Source: an uncultured Lachnospiraceae bacterium
GTDB lineage: Bacteria > Bacillota > Clostridia > Lachnospirales > Lachnospiraceae
Length of the DNA stretch: 60,348 nt
Direction of reading: 5' to 3'
Assembly: GCA_947574135.1 (NCBI GenBank)
Contig: CANPIM010000011.1
Coordinates: 1 to 60,348, forward strand
The position numbers were made by a program, and so were the translations under genes. Below the pieces are notes generated by a model. The model was given only the letters and a program-made list of their open reading frames with translations, was not told the DNA's origin and searched no databases. Position 1 is the first letter of the stretch. Each line of letters starts with the position of its first letter. Shown in pieces: positions 1 through 9,553 of this stretch.

Positions 1-461
<461 letters not shown>

Positions 462-476
462 AAGGGAGTGCCACAC

Positions 477-3400
477 ATGCCAGAGACGACAAATAATGAA
501 GTGTATCAGCCTATGACCTTTGATGCCATCAAGATTGGTCTTGCTTCTCCGGAAAAGATCCGGGAGTGGTCCAGGGGCGAGGTGAAAAAGCCCGAGACCA
601 TCAACTACCGCACCCTGAAGCCGGAAAAGGACGGCCTATACTGTGAGCGCATCTTTGGACCCAGCAAGGACTGGGAGTGTCATTGTGGAAAATATAAGAA
701 AATCCGTTATAAAGGCGTGGTCTGCGACCGCTGTGGCGTGGAGGTAACCAAGTCCAATGTCCGCCGGGAGCGTATGGGCCATATTGAGCTGGCAGCCCCG
801 GTCTCTCACATCTGGTATTTTAAGGGAATCCCCAGCCGCATGGGACTGATCCTGGATCTGTCTCCCAGAACTCTGGAGAAGGTGCTGTATTTTGCCTCCT
901 ATATTGTATTGGACCCGGGAGATACCAGTCTCCAGTACAAGCAGATTTTGACAGAGAAGGAATACCAGGATGAGCGGGAGAAGTACGGAAACCGGTTCCG
1001 GGTAGGCATGGGTGCGGAGTCCATTCAGGAGCTTCTGCGTGCCATTGATCTGGAGAAGGAATCCACAGAGTTGAAGGCTGCCTTAAAGGACGCCACGGGA
1101 CAGAAGCGGGCCCGGATTATCAAGCGTCTGGAGGTGGTGGAGGCCTTCCATGGCTCCGGAAACAAGCCGGAGTGGATGATTATGGATGCCATTCCCGTAA
1201 TTCCCCCGGATCTGCGCCCCATGGTGCAGCTGGACGGCGGACGCTTTGCAACCTCTGACTTAAATGATTTGTATAGAAGAATTATCAACCGCAACAACCG
1301 TTTGAAACGGCTCCTGGAGCTGGGGGCCCCGGACATTATTGTGCGAAATGAAAAGCGCATGCTGCAGGAGGCGGTGGATGCCCTGATTGACAACGGACGG
1401 AGGGGACGGCCTGTGACCGGGCCGGGAAACCGAGCCTTAAAATCCCTGTCCGATATGCTGAAGGGAAAGTCCGGTCGGTTCCGTCAGAATCTTCTGGGCA
1501 AGCGTGTGGACTACTCCGGCCGTTCCGTTATTGTGGTGGGCCCGGAGCTGAAAATCTATCAGTGCGGTCTGCCCAAGGAGATGGCTATTGAGCTCTTTAA
1601 GCCCTTTGTGATGAAGGAGCTGGTGCAGAACGGCACAGCCCACAACATTAAGAGCGCCAAAAAGATGGTGGAGCGTCAGGTACAGCCGGAGGTGTGGGAT
1701 GTCCTGGAGGAGGTTATCAAGGAGCATCCGGTAATGCTGAACCGGGCCCCTACCCTGCATCGTCTGGGAATCCAGGCTTTTGAGCCTATTTTGGTAGAGG
1801 GTAAGGCTATCAAGCTTCATCCCCTGGTATGTACAGCCTTTAACGCCGACTTTGACGGTGACCAGATGGCAGTGCATCTGCCCCTTTCCGTGGAGGCTCA
1901 GGCCGAGTGCCGGTTTTTGCTGTTGTCTCCCAACAACCTGTTAAAGCCTTCTGACGGCGGCCCTGTGGCCGTGCCTTCTCAGGACATGGTGCTGGGAATC
2001 TATTACCTGACCCAGGAGCGCCCGGGAGAGCTGGGAGAGGGCAAGTATTTTAAGAGTGTAAATGAGGCTATTTTGGCCTATGAAAACGGGATTATCAAGC
2101 TGCAGAGCCGGATTAAAGTGCGGGTAAGCAAGAAGCTTTCCGACGGCAGCGTGATTTCCGATATCATTGATTCCACCATGGGACGCTTTATTTTCAACGA
2201 GATTTTGCCACAGGATCTGGGATTTGTGGACAGAAGCGTGCCGGGAAATGAGCTGAAGCTGGAGGTGGACTTCCATGTGGGTAAAAAGGGCCTGAAGCAG
2301 ATTTTGGAGAAGGTTATCAATACCCACGGAGCCACCAAGACGGCTGAGGTGCTGGATGATATTAAGGCCATGGGCTATAAATATTCCACCCGGGCGGCCA
2401 TGACCGTATCCATTTCGGATATGACCGTGCCTCCGGAGAAGCCGGAGCTGATTGCAAAGGCCCAGGATACGGTGGACCGGATCACCCGCAACTATAAGCG
2501 CGGTCTGATTACCGAGGAGGAGCGCTACAAGGAGGTTGTGGAGACCTGGAAGGAGACGGACGCGGTGCTGACCAAGGCCCTTTTGGACGGCCTGGATAAG
2601 TACAACAATATTTATATGATGGCGGATTCCGGCGCCCGTGGTTCCGATAAACAGATTAAGCAGCTGGCTGGCATGCGTGGTCTCATGGCTGACACTACCG
2701 GTCATACCATTGAGCTTCCCATTAAGTCCAATTTCCGTGAGGGACTGGACGTACTGGAGTATTTCATGTCCGCCCACGGCGCACGTAAGGGCCTGTCTGA
2801 TACGGCTCTGCGTACAGCAGACTCCGGATATCTGACCAGACGTCTGGTGGATGTGTCCCAGGAGCAGATTATCCGGGAGATTGACTGCTCGGAGGGGAAG
2901 GAAATCCCCGGCATGTATGTAAAGGCCTTTATGGATGGCAAGGAGGAGATTGAGAGCCTCCAGGAGCGGCTTACCGGGCGGTTTGCCTGTGAGACCATCT
3001 GTGATAAGGACGGGAATGTGATTGTAAAGGCCAATCACATGATTACTCCCAAGCGGGCGGCAGCCATTGTAAAGGACGGGGTGGATACCGACGGAAAGCC
3101 CTATGACAGGGTGAAGATTCGTACCATTTTGACCTGTAAGTCCCATATCGGTATCTGTGCCAAGTGCTACGGCTCCAACATGGCTACGGGTGAGGCGGTG
3201 CAGGTGGGAGAGTCTGTGGGAATTATCGCGGCCCAGTCCATCGGTGAGCCGGGTACCCAGCTGACCATGCGTACCTTCCATACCGGCGGCGTGGCCGGCG
3301 GCGATATTACTCAAGGTTTGCCCCGTGTGGAGGAGCTTTTCGAGGCCAGAAAGCCCAAGGGCCTGGCCATTATCACGGAGATTCCGGGTACAGTGACCAT

Positions 3401-4217
3401 TTTGGACACCAAGAAAAAGCGGGAGATCCAGGTGACCCGGGACAACGGGGAGTCCAAAACCTATCTGATTCCCTATGGCTCCCGCAGGAAGGTGCAGGAC
3501 GGCCAGGTTCTGGAGGCCGGCGACGAGCTTACCGAGGGTAGTGTGAATCCCCATGACATCCTGAAGATCAAGGGAATCCGTGCTGTGCAGGACTACATGA
3601 TCCAGGAGGTACAGCGGGTATACCGTCTCCAGGGCGTGGAAATTAACGATAAGCACATTGAGGTGATTGTGCGGCAGATGTTAAAGAAGATCCGGGTGGA
3701 GAACAACGGAGATTCGGAGCTGCTTCCGGGCACTCTGGTGGATGTGCTGGAGTTTGACGATGTGAATGAGCAGCTCATTGCGGAGGGCAAGCAGCCGGCG
3801 GAGGGCAAGCAGGTGATGCTGGGCATTACCAAGGCCTCTCTGGCCACCAATTCCTTCCTGTCTGCGGCCTCCTTCCAGGAGACCACCAAGGTGCTTACCG
3901 AGGCAGCGATTAAGGGTAAGGTAGACCCCCTTATCGGTCTCAAGGAGAATGTTATCATCGGAAAGCTTATTCCGGCCGGTACGGGCTTAAAGCGCTACCG
4001 GAATGTAAAGCTGGACAGCGATATGGAGACGCTGGAGAGTCTGGATGAGATGGAGCCTGCAGAGGAAGTGGATTTGGAGGAAAATCTGGAGCTTGATTTT
4101 GACCCGGAGGAGCTTTCCGACGAGGAGCTTTCCGATGACCTTTTGGAGGATGAGGAGCTTTCTGAAGAGGAGCTTCTGGAAGAAACAGATATAGATGAGG
4201 ATCCGGTTGAGGTTTAA
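477..4217 (+). CDS. rpoC: RNA polymerase beta' subunit
   Basis: Full-length RpoC, 1246 aa, the subunit holding the catalytic magnesium of RNA polymerase. Visible signatures: the N-terminal zinc site (CHCGKY then CDRCG, bases about 680-735), the lid/rudder region, the active-site motif NADFDGDQM (1840-1866) with the three metal-binding aspartates, the trigger-loop/bridge-helix region, a second zinc site around CAKCYG (about 3160), and the [16 protein letters not shown] block. The C-terminus is a highly acidic tail ([17 protein letters not shown]). An in-frame GTG at 468 would lie on top of the ribosome binding site; the AAGGGAG at 462-468 is spaced 8 bases from the ATG at 477, so 477 is preferred. 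Co-transcribed with rpoB. The expected downstream partner rpsL is not next but lies 56 kb away. Confidence 0.98.
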   Translation: MPETTNNEVYQPMTFDAIKIGLASPEKIREWSRGEVKKPETINYRTLKPEKDGLYCERIFGPSKDWECHCGKYKKIRYKGVVCDRCGVEVTKSNVRRERMGHIELAAPVSHIWYFKGIPSRMGLILDLSPRTLEKVLYFASYIVLDPGDTSLQYKQILTEKEYQDEREKYGNRFRVGMGAESIQELLRAIDLEKESTELKAALKDATGQKRARIIKRLEVVEAFHGSGNKPEWMIMDAIPVIPPDLRPMVQLDGGRFATSDLNDLYRRIINRNNRLKRLLELGAPDIIVRNEKRMLQEAVDALIDNGRRGRPVTGPGNRALKSLSDMLKGKSGRFRQNLLGKRVDYSGRSVIVVGPELKIYQCGLPKEMAIELFKPFVMKELVQNGTAHNIKSAKKMVERQVQPEVWDVLEEVIKEHPVMLNRAPTLHRLGIQAFEPILVEGKAIKLHPLVCTAFNADFDGDQMAVHLPLSVEAQAECRFLLLSPNNLLKPSDGGPVAVPSQDMVLGIYYLTQERPGELGEGKYFKSVNEAILAYENGIIKLQSRIKVRVSKKLSDGSVISDIIDSTMGRFIFNEILPQDLGFVDRSVPGNELKLEVDFHVGKKGLKQILEKVINTHGATKTAEVLDDIKAMGYKYSTRAAMTVSISDMTVPPEKPELIAKAQDTVDRITRNYKRGLITEEERYKEVVETWKETDAVLTKALLDGLDKYNNIYMMADSGARGSDKQIKQLAGMRGLMADTTGHTIELPIKSNFREGLDVLEYFMSAHGARKGLSDTALRTADSGYLTRRLVDVSQEQIIREIDCSEGKEIPGMYVKAFMDGKEEIESLQERLTGRFACETICDKDGNVIVKANHMITPKRAAAIVKDGVDTDGKPYDRVKIRTILTCKSHIGICAKCYGSNMATGEAVQVGESVGIIAAQSIGEPGTQLTMRTFHTGGVAGGDITQGLPRVEELFEARKPKGLAIITEIPGTVTILDTKKKREIQVTRDNGESKTYLIPYGSRRKVQDGQVLEAGDELTEGSVNPHDILKIKGIRAVQDYMIQEVQRVYRLQGVEINDKHIEVIVRQMLKKIRVENNGDSELLPGTLVDVLEFDDVNEQLIAEGKQPAEGKQVMLGITKASLATNSFLSAASFQETTKVLTEAAIKGKVDPLIGLKENVIIGKLIPAGTGLKRYRNVKLDSDMETLESLDEMEPAEEVDLEENLELDFDPEELSDEELSDDLLEDEELSEEELLEETDIDEDPVEV

Positions 4218-4287
4218 AACTAAGAACGGACGGTTTAAGGGAATGCTTTCCTGTTCAGGGATAGCAGGATAAAAGGAAGCTTGAGAA

Positions 4288-4330
4288 GGCCTTTATGGAG
4301 ATGCCATAGATCTCCATAGAGGTCTTTTTT
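4288..4330 (+). terminator. Rho-independent terminator after rpoC
   Basis: A 15-bp near-perfect stem (arms 4288-4302 and 4309-4323, core TATGGAGAT/ATCTCCATA, closed by a short loop) is followed by TTTTTTATTT. It ends the rpoBC transcript 70 bases after the rpoC stop. The gap from rpoC to the next start (4218-4587) otherwise holds only AT-rich sequence, the promoter at 4438 and a leader hairpin at 4499. Confidence 0.85.
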
Positions 4331-4437
4331 ATTTATCTGAGGGGGTAAGGCTAGCTTTCGAAGGGGAAGGAATTCTGTGCAAAAGGAAGAAACGATAAAA
4401 TTTTTGGAGTAATAAGGAAAATAAAGAAAATATTTTC

Positions 4438-4466
4438 TTGGCAAACGGGAAACACCATGCTATAAT
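4438..4466 (+). promoter_or_regulatory. Sigma-A promoter for the sodium:alanine symporter gene
   Basis: TTGGCA at 4438-4443, 17-base spacer, TATAAT at 4461-4466. This is one mismatch from consensus with ideal spacing. Transcription should start near 4473, leaving a leader of about 115 bases before the ATG at 4588. Confidence 0.8.
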
Positions 4467-4498
4467 TGAAAAAATTGGATATGGGAGATAAGTCTGAG

Positions 4499-4531
4499 GG
4501 TGGACATGAAGAAATGTCTGCCTGTTTTTAT
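4499..4531 (+). terminator. Possible leader terminator (attenuator) in front of the symporter gene
   Basis: Arms 4499-4507 (GGTGGACAT) and 4514-4522 (ATGTCTGCC) form a 9-bp stem with two G-U pairs and a 6-base loop, followed by TGTTTTTAT. It lies only about 26 bases after the predicted transcription start, so a transcript ending here would be about 55 bases. No aptamer or peptide long enough to explain control is visible. Weak call. Confidence 0.4.
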
Positions 4532-4587
4532 ATCTGGGCCTGTCATTTTCGTATCCAATACAATAGCAGCAGGGAGGAGTGCATGTT

Positions 4588-5994
4588 ATGGAAGTGATAA
4601 CCAATGTTATCAATAAGATTGATGAGGTGGTGTGGGGCTGGGGAATGATTATTCTCCTGCTGGGCACCCATTTGTTTATGACGATTCGCACAGGATTTAT
4701 TCAGTGGAAAACCGTTTCTAAGGGAATCCGGCTGTCCGTGACCAAGGATCCGTACGCGGAGGGAGAAGTGACCCAGTTTGGTGCCCTAGCTACGGCTTTG
4801 GCCTCCACCATCGGTACTGGAAATATTATCGGAGTGGGAACCGCCATTGCTATGGGAGGGCCTGGAGCCGTGCTCTGGTGCTGGCTGACCGGCGTGTTCG
4901 GCATTGCCACCAAGTACGCGGAGTCTTTGATTGCAGTGAAATACCGGGTAAAGACTGCGGATGGCCGGATGCAGGGAGGCGCCATGTATGCCCTGGAGCG
5001 AGGATTAAAATGGAAAAAACTGGGAAAGATTATGGCTCTGGTCTTTGCCGTACTGGCAGGTGCTGCCTCCTTTGGAATCGGCTGTGCTACCCAGGTAAAT
5101 GCCATTGCCACGGTCTGTGAGGAGAATTTACATATTAACGGGGCTGTGGTAGGTGTGATCATTGCAGTTTTGACGGCTGTGGTTATTTTCGGCGGTATCC
5201 GGAGCATCGCACGAGTGTGTGAGAAGCTGGTGCCCTTTATGGCCTTCTTCTATGTGGTGGGCTGCGTGATTATTCTGGGAATCAATCATGATTTTATTAT
5301 TCCGGCGATTCAGACCATCTGCAAGCTGGCCTTTACCCCGGGGGCGGCTGCAGGCGGCCTGGTGGGAAGCGGTGTTATGATGGCTATGCGCTATGGAGTG
5401 GCCCGGGGATTGTTTTCCAATGAATCCGGTATGGGCTCTGCCCCCATTGCGGCTGCGGCCGCTCAGACCAGAAATCCCGTGCGTCAGGCTCTGGTTTCCG
5501 CCACGGGAACCTTCTGGGATACGGTGGTGGTGTGTCTGATGACCGGTCTGGTGCTGGTATCCACCATTATGAAGAACCCGGCTATCAATGCCAACGAGAT
5601 CAGCAACGGGGGCGTGTTGACTTCCATGGCCTTTGGACAGATTCCCTATCTGGGGCCTGTGATTCTGGTGGTGGGGATTATCTCCTTTGCCTACTCTACT
5701 ATTTTGGGCTGGGCCTACTATGGAGAGCGGTGTGTGGAGTATTTTGCAGGGAAGAAGGGGCTGATGCCTTATCGGCTGATCTATGTGCTGGTGGCGGCCA
5801 TTGCTCCCGTGGTGGCCCTGGATCTGGTTTGGACCATTGCAGATATTTTAAATGCCCTCATGGCCATTCCCAACCTGGTGGCTGTGCTGCTGCTGTCCCC
5901 GGTGATTGTTGCAGAGACCAGAAAATATATTCGGGATTTGGATTTGCGGGATGATACGCCTGTTCCGGTGATTGAGACGGGACGGAGGAGCTAG
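4588..5994 (+). CDS. Sodium:alanine/glycine symporter, AGCS family
   Basis: 468-aa integral membrane protein of the alanine or glycine:cation symporter family (AgcS/AlsT/DagA group), which imports small neutral amino acids with sodium. The family signature regions are clear: the N-terminal VVWGWGMIILLLGTH segment, the highly conserved GALATALASTIGTGNIIGV block, and the ARGLFSNESGMGSAPIAAAAA block, with about ten to eleven hydrophobic helices. Length is normal. Of two in-frame starts, GTG 4579 overlaps the AGGGAGGAG ribosome binding site, so ATG 4588 is chosen. It is monocistronic, with its own promoter and a terminator structure downstream. Substrate (alanine, glycine or another) cannot be told from the sequence. 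Confidence 0.93.
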   Translation: MEVITNVINKIDEVVWGWGMIILLLGTHLFMTIRTGFIQWKTVSKGIRLSVTKDPYAEGEVTQFGALATALASTIGTGNIIGVGTAIAMGGPGAVLWCWLTGVFGIATKYAESLIAVKYRVKTADGRMQGGAMYALERGLKWKKLGKIMALVFAVLAGAASFGIGCATQVNAIATVCEENLHINGAVVGVIIAVLTAVVIFGGIRSIARVCEKLVPFMAFFYVVGCVIILGINHDFIIPAIQTICKLAFTPGAAAGGLVGSGVMMAMRYGVARGLFSNESGMGSAPIAAAAAQTRNPVRQALVSATGTFWDTVVVCLMTGLVLVSTIMKNPAINANEISNGGVLTSMAFGQIPYLGPVILVVGIISFAYSTILGWAYYGERCVEYFAGKKGLMPYRLIYVLVAAIAPVVALDLVWTIADILNALMAIPNLVAVLLLSPVIVAETRKYIRDLDLRDDTPVPVIETGRRS

Positions 5995-6070
5995 AGGACC
6001 GTCTGCCCTGGGAATGAAAACAGGACAGAGGGGCTGGAGGACAGCTTTTTAGAGGATTTCTGTCATAAAA

Positions 6071-6106
6071 AGAGAGGGCCGGTACGATTTTCGTGCCGGC
6101 TCTATT
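6071..6106. terminator. Bidirectional terminator between symporter and HPr-like gene
   Basis: A long stem (AGAGGGCCGGTACGA / TCGTGCCGGCTCT, small loop at about 6088-6090) lies between the two convergent genes. On the minus strand it is followed by CTCTTTTTATG, so it best serves the minus-strand gene at 6115-6357; on the plus strand the tail ATTAAATAATTTT is weaker. Confidence 0.7.
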
Positions 6107-6114
6107 AAATAATT

Positions 6115-6357
6115 TTACTCATAGGCAGCTTCCATCATGTACTGCAGGAGAAGGGGAAAGTCTGCGGGACAGCTCAGCTGGAGAGACATGGGATTCTGTT
6201 TTTTGGTTCCCGGCTCCAGAAGCTGCCGGGCCAGAGGATTCTTTTTCAGATCACAGAGACTACAGTCGGCCAGGTGAAGCATCACGGCTCCCTGACATTT
6301 TTCCACGATTTCAAAAAAACGTTCTACATTTCCAATAGACATGAGATTTAGCTTCAT
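6115..6357 (-). CDS. Small HPr-like domain protein
   Basis: 80-aa protein. Its pattern (FFEIVEKCQGAVMLHLADCSLCDLKKNPLARQLL followed by a short basic stretch and MSLQLSCPADFPLLLQYM) resembles the HPr fold: strand-helix elements, DLKxN where HPr has its post-helix motif, and C-terminal LxLxCPxD. The active-site His of true HPr is not present at the expected N-terminal position, so phosphocarrier activity is doubtful; a regulatory or degenerate HPr-like role is more likely. The start at 6357 is preferred over the ATG at 6363 because AAGGAGG sits 8 bases upstream of the former and only 2 from the latter. It is divergent from the AraC regulator at 6497, with a shared control region. Family assignment is by eye only. 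Confidence 0.6.
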   Translation of the reverse strand: MKLNLMSIGNVERFFEIVEKCQGAVMLHLADCSLCDLKKNPLARQLLEPGTKKQNPMSLQLSCPADFPLLLQYMMEAAYE

Positions 6358-6409
6358 ATTCATTTCCTCCTTAAAATTTTTTAATTTTTCTTGCGTTTTG
6401 TTTGTTGTT

Positions 6410-6427
6410 GTGATATGATTATATCAC
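6410..6427. promoter_or_regulatory. Palindromic operator overlapping a minus-strand -10 box
   Basis: Perfect inverted repeat GTGATAT-4 bases-ATATCAC in the 139-base divergent gap. On the minus strand it contains TATAAT (6418-6423), so a bound protein would block the promoter of the HPr-like gene. Which regulator binds is unknown; the adjacent AraC protein is a candidate, although AraC sites are usually direct repeats. Confidence 0.5.
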
Positions 6428-6496
6428 TTTAATTGACGGTTTAATAGAACAAAACATCCAATACTATATGACAAAATCGTCAAAAAGGAGGTAATC

Positions 6497-7408
6497 ATGG
6501 CATTATCAATCTTCGAGGCTAAGGTAGATGAGCATGGGCGGGAGCTGGTGGAGCATGGGACGCCTTTGTTTCCCATTGGATGTTATCACGATAATCTACA
6601 GGAGACAGAGGTTCCCTGGCATTGGCACGAGGAGCTGGAGGCAGGGATTATCACAGAGGGAGAATCCCTGGTGGCCATAGGCACGGAAAAGCGGGTGCTG
6701 AAAAAGGGGGATGGCTTTTTTATCAATTCAGAGGTGCTTCATGGGGCTTGGGCCGAAGGCCTGGAAAGCTGCCGGTTCCATTCCATGGCTTTTCATGCCA
6801 GGCTGGTGGGCGCAGGGATGGACAGCGTGTTCTGGCAGAAATATTTGCAGCCTCTCCTGGGAAATGCGTCCCTAAAGGGAGTCTTTTTCTATTCCTCCGT
6901 GGACTGGCAGCGGGAGGCTATGGAGGCGGTAGAGGAGGCCTGGCAAAGCTGTGTGCAGGAGCCCAGAGGCTATGAATTTCAGGTGCGCAATGCCCTGTCA
7001 AGGTTTTTGTTTCTCCTCCATGAGCACCAGGGGACTGCCGGGAACCGGCTCTCAGACAAGGCGCTGCGGGACGGAGAGCGGATTAAGGTTATGCTCCAGT
7101 ACATCCAGGAGCACTATCAGGAGGAGATCAGCACGACCCAGATTGCCCGGAGCGCGTCTATCAGCGTTAGCGAGTGTCTGCGCTGCTTTCGCAGTATGAT
7201 TGGAACCACCCCCATTGCCTATTTAAAGCAGCTTCGGGTACAGAAGGCTTCGGGGCTTTTGGGTACTACGGACTGGAAGATTGCGGAGATCGCCGCCCAG
7301 TGCGGATTTCAGGAAATGAGCTATTTTGCAAAGAGCTTCCGGGAGATCAAGGGCTGCACCCCCTCGGAATGTCGGAAGAGAAAGCGGGAGGAGCGTCATG
7401 AGATCTGA
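6497..7408 (+). CDS. AraC-family transcriptional regulator with cupin sensor domain
   Basis: 303 aa. Residues about 20-110 form an AraC-type cupin (PWHWHEELEAG, GDGFFINSEVLHGAW), the usual ligand-sensing jelly roll. Residues about 195-298 carry the two helix-turn-helix motifs (ISTTQIARSASISVSECLRCFRSM and WKIAEIAAQCGFQEMSYFAKSFREIKG), ending in the conserved TPSECRKR. Start ATG 6497 has AAGGAGG 8 bases upstream. The next gene starts inside its last codons (overlap 7398-7408), so it is an operon leader for the MBL-fold and MFS genes and probably controls them. The inducer is unknown. Confidence 0.93.
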   Translation: MALSIFEAKVDEHGRELVEHGTPLFPIGCYHDNLQETEVPWHWHEELEAGIITEGESLVAIGTEKRVLKKGDGFFINSEVLHGAWAEGLESCRFHSMAFHARLVGAGMDSVFWQKYLQPLLGNASLKGVFFYSSVDWQREAMEAVEEAWQSCVQEPRGYEFQVRNALSRFLFLLHEHQGTAGNRLSDKALRDGERIKVMLQYIQEHYQEEISTTQIARSASISVSECLRCFRSMIGTTPIAYLKQLRVQKASGLLGTTDWKIAEIAAQCGFQEMSYFAKSFREIKGCTPSECRKRKREERHEI

Positions 7409-8222
7409 CACAGGCTGTATGCGGTATGTATCCAATGCGGGAATGGTTTTGCTGGCCGGGGGACAGGCGGTGGGCATTGATGTGTTTTCTAGAGACCCGG
7501 CAGGCCTGTATCCGGACACTCCGCCCGGAATTCGCCGGGAGCTTTTGGAGGAGATAGAGAGGGGAAATTTAAAGACCCTGATCTTTACCCATGGTCATGG
7601 AGACCATTTCTGCCGGGAGGATGTGGAGGAGGCCCTGGGGCGCAATCCTGATCTACAGGTGATTTCCACGGATCCGGTGATAGAGGAGCTCACGGAAATT
7701 GGAGCGGGAAAGCTTTTGTCCAAAGAGGGGGAGAGCTTGTGGGAGGGAACACAGCTCTTGTCCAAAAGGCGGAGGCTACGGGCGGTCACAAGAGAGGAAA
7801 GCAGGTCTGGTCCCTTTTGGATGAAGCTTGGGTCATTTCGCGTAGGCTTTCTGCATACAATACATGAGGGTGTCCCATACGCCCAGGTTCCCAATCTGAC
7901 GCTTCTCATCGAGGCGGCCGGGCAACGATGGGTGGTGCCGGGGGATGCGGCGCCTGGAAAGGAGCTGTTTACCCAAATCGCCGGCTGGAGCCCCCGGATT
8001 GACTGGTTTTTTCTTCCCTTTCCCTATGTGGGATTGGGATCCGTTCGGCGCTTGCTGGAAGATTTGCTGGACATCCGACAGATTTTTGTGCTCCATCAGC
8101 CGCGCCGGGAGGCGGATGAACAGAATTGGAGAGAGCAGGCCAGGCGTATATGCCGGCAGGCCAGGGACGGTCTGCCCATGCCTGTGTTTCCGGAGGAGCC
8201 GGGAGGCTGGTACAGATTGTAG
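7398..8222 (+). CDS. Metallo-beta-lactamase-fold hydrolase (UlaG-like)
   Basis: 274 aa. The zinc motif THGHGDH (residues 64-70; ligands H65, H67, D69, H70) is intact, with further ligands likely at VPGDA and VLHQPRRE near the C-terminus. The short version of the fold without extra domains resembles the UlaG/YcjI-like lactamase_B_3 group, whose members hydrolyse small metabolites or lactones. The start at ATG 7398 is chosen because it has GGAGGAG just upstream and overlaps the araC-type gene by 11 bases, a classic translational coupling; the longer frame starting at 7326 would be read through the regulator gene and has no ribosome binding site. Together with the MFS gene downstream it suggests uptake or efflux plus hydrolysis of one compound. 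Substrate not determinable. Confidence 0.85.
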   Translation: MRSDTGCMRYVSNAGMVLLAGGQAVGIDVFSRDPAGLYPDTPPGIRRELLEEIERGNLKTLIFTHGHGDHFCREDVEEALGRNPDLQVISTDPVIEELTEIGAGKLLSKEGESLWEGTQLLSKRRRLRAVTREESRSGPFWMKLGSFRVGFLHTIHEGVPYAQVPNLTLLIEAAGQRWVVPGDAAPGKELFTQIAGWSPRIDWFFLPFPYVGLGSVRRLLEDLLDIRQIFVLHQPRREADEQNWREQARRICRQARDGLPMPVFPEEPGGWYRL

Positions 8223-8267
8223 CCGTCTGGCAAAAGAAGAATTATAGAAAAAACAGAGGAGTATCTT

Positions 8268-9473
8268 ATGAACTGGAGCTTTAAACATACCCTAAAGGCC
8301 TGCTATCTGGGCTATATTACCCAGGCTATTATCAATAACCTGGCGCCTCTCTTGTTTGTAACCTTTCAAAGACAGTTTCAGGTGTCTGTGGAGCAGCTGG
8401 GGCTTTTGATTTCTATGAACTTTTTTGTTCAGATGGCAGTGGATGTCATAGCAGCCCGCTATGTGGATAGGCTGGGATATCGATCCTGCCTGGTGGTGGC
8501 CCACTTTCTCTGCGTGGCCGGACTGGCTGGCCTAAGCTTTTTCCCCGCATGGCTGCCCTGGCCGGTGGCTGGTCTGGCTCTGGCCATGGGAATCAATGCA
8601 GTGGGAGGCGGCCTTATCGAGGTGCTGGTCAGTCCTCTGGTGGAGGCTCTTCCCGGAGAACAGAAGGCCTCGGCCATGAGTATGCTTCATTCCTTCTATT
8701 GCTGGGGGCATGTGGCCGTGGTATTGGCTTCCACGCTGTATTTTAATTTGTTTGGCCTGGAAAATTGGAAATATCTTCCTCTTATTTGGGCCTTAATCCC
8801 CCTGGCCAATGCCCTGCTGTTTGGCTGGGTGCCCATCCGGACCCTGTCAGAGGACGGAGCAGGGCTGTCCCTGAGAAAATTGTTTTCTTTGCGGCTCTTT
8901 TGGCTGTTTTTTGTGCTTATGATTTGCAGCGGCGCGGCAGAGCAGGCCATGTCCCAGTGGTCCTCCCTGTTTGCAGAGACCGGGCTTGGCGTTTCCAAGA
9001 CCCTGGGAGATTTGCTGGGAACCTGCACCTTTGCCCTGCTCATGGGGGCAAGCCGGCTGTTTTACGGAAAAAAGGGAAGCCAGATACCCTTAAAGACCTA
9101 TTTGCTTGTAAGCGCCTCTCTCTGCGTGTTTGCCTATTTGCTGGCTGTGTTTGCTCCCTGGCCCCTGCTGTCCCTGGTTGGCTGCGGCCTCTGCGGGTTT
9201 TCGGTGGGCATTATGTGGCCCGGGGTATTCAGCATGGCATCCTTACATATCCCTCTGGGCGGTACGGCTATGTTTGGACTCTTGGCTCTGGCCGGGGATA
9301 TTGGCTGCTCGGCAGGACCGGGGCTTGTGGGTCTGGTTTCCGGAATGGCAGACGGAGAGCTGAAGGCCGGACTTTTGGTAGCGGTTATTTTCCCCTTGCT
9401 TCTGGCTTTGTTGATACCAGGCCTGGGGAAAAAGAAGGAAATCCCCCAATCCGAAATAAAAACGCAATCATAA
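8268..9473 (+). CDS. Major facilitator superfamily transporter
   Basis: 401 aa with about eleven to twelve hydrophobic segments and a basic loop after helix 2 (YVDRLGYRS, the MFS motif A position is ARYVDRLGYR). Ends in a short basic tail (GLGKKKEIPQ). It starts 45 bases after the MBL-fold gene with a GAGGAG ribosome binding site and is probably the last gene of the AraC-MBL-MFS operon. It looks like the sugar/organic-solute MFS types found next to metabolic enzymes (FucP or YfkF-like) rather than a drug pump, but the direction and substrate are open. Confidence 0.88.
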   Translation: MNWSFKHTLKACYLGYITQAIINNLAPLLFVTFQRQFQVSVEQLGLLISMNFFVQMAVDVIAARYVDRLGYRSCLVVAHFLCVAGLAGLSFFPAWLPWPVAGLALAMGINAVGGGLIEVLVSPLVEALPGEQKASAMSMLHSFYCWGHVAVVLASTLYFNLFGLENWKYLPLIWALIPLANALLFGWVPIRTLSEDGAGLSLRKLFSLRLFWLFFVLMICSGAAEQAMSQWSSLFAETGLGVSKTLGDLLGTCTFALLMGASRLFYGKKGSQIPLKTYLLVSASLCVFAYLLAVFAPWPLLSLVGCGLCGFSVGIMWPGVFSMASLHIPLGGTAMFGLLALAGDIGCSAGPGLVGLVSGMADGELKAGLLVAVIFPLLLALLIPGLGKKKEIPQSEIKTQS

Positions 9474-9517
9474 TGTAAAGAAAATATAATAAATGTAATA
9501 ATTTTGTAATATTTAGG

Positions 9518-9546
9518 TTGACATAATGAACATAATCTGTTAAAAT
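9518..9546 (+). promoter_or_regulatory. Near-consensus promoter directly at the start codon of the SleB-like gene
   Basis: TTGACA 9518-9523, 17-base spacer, TAAAAT 9541-9546. The ATG of the downstream gene is at 9554, so transcription is predicted to begin at or within two bases of the start codon. Confidence 0.75.
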
Positions 9547-9553
9547 ATGGATT

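Noticed and set aside
468..476. GTG at 468 as start of rpoC
   Set aside because: It overlaps the ribosome binding site; ATG 477 has proper spacing and gives the usual MPE-type N-terminus.
1941..3656. 571-aa open frame antisense to rpoC
   Set aside because: Mirror of a highly conserved coding strand in a gene with biased third positions; no start signal or recognisable protein.
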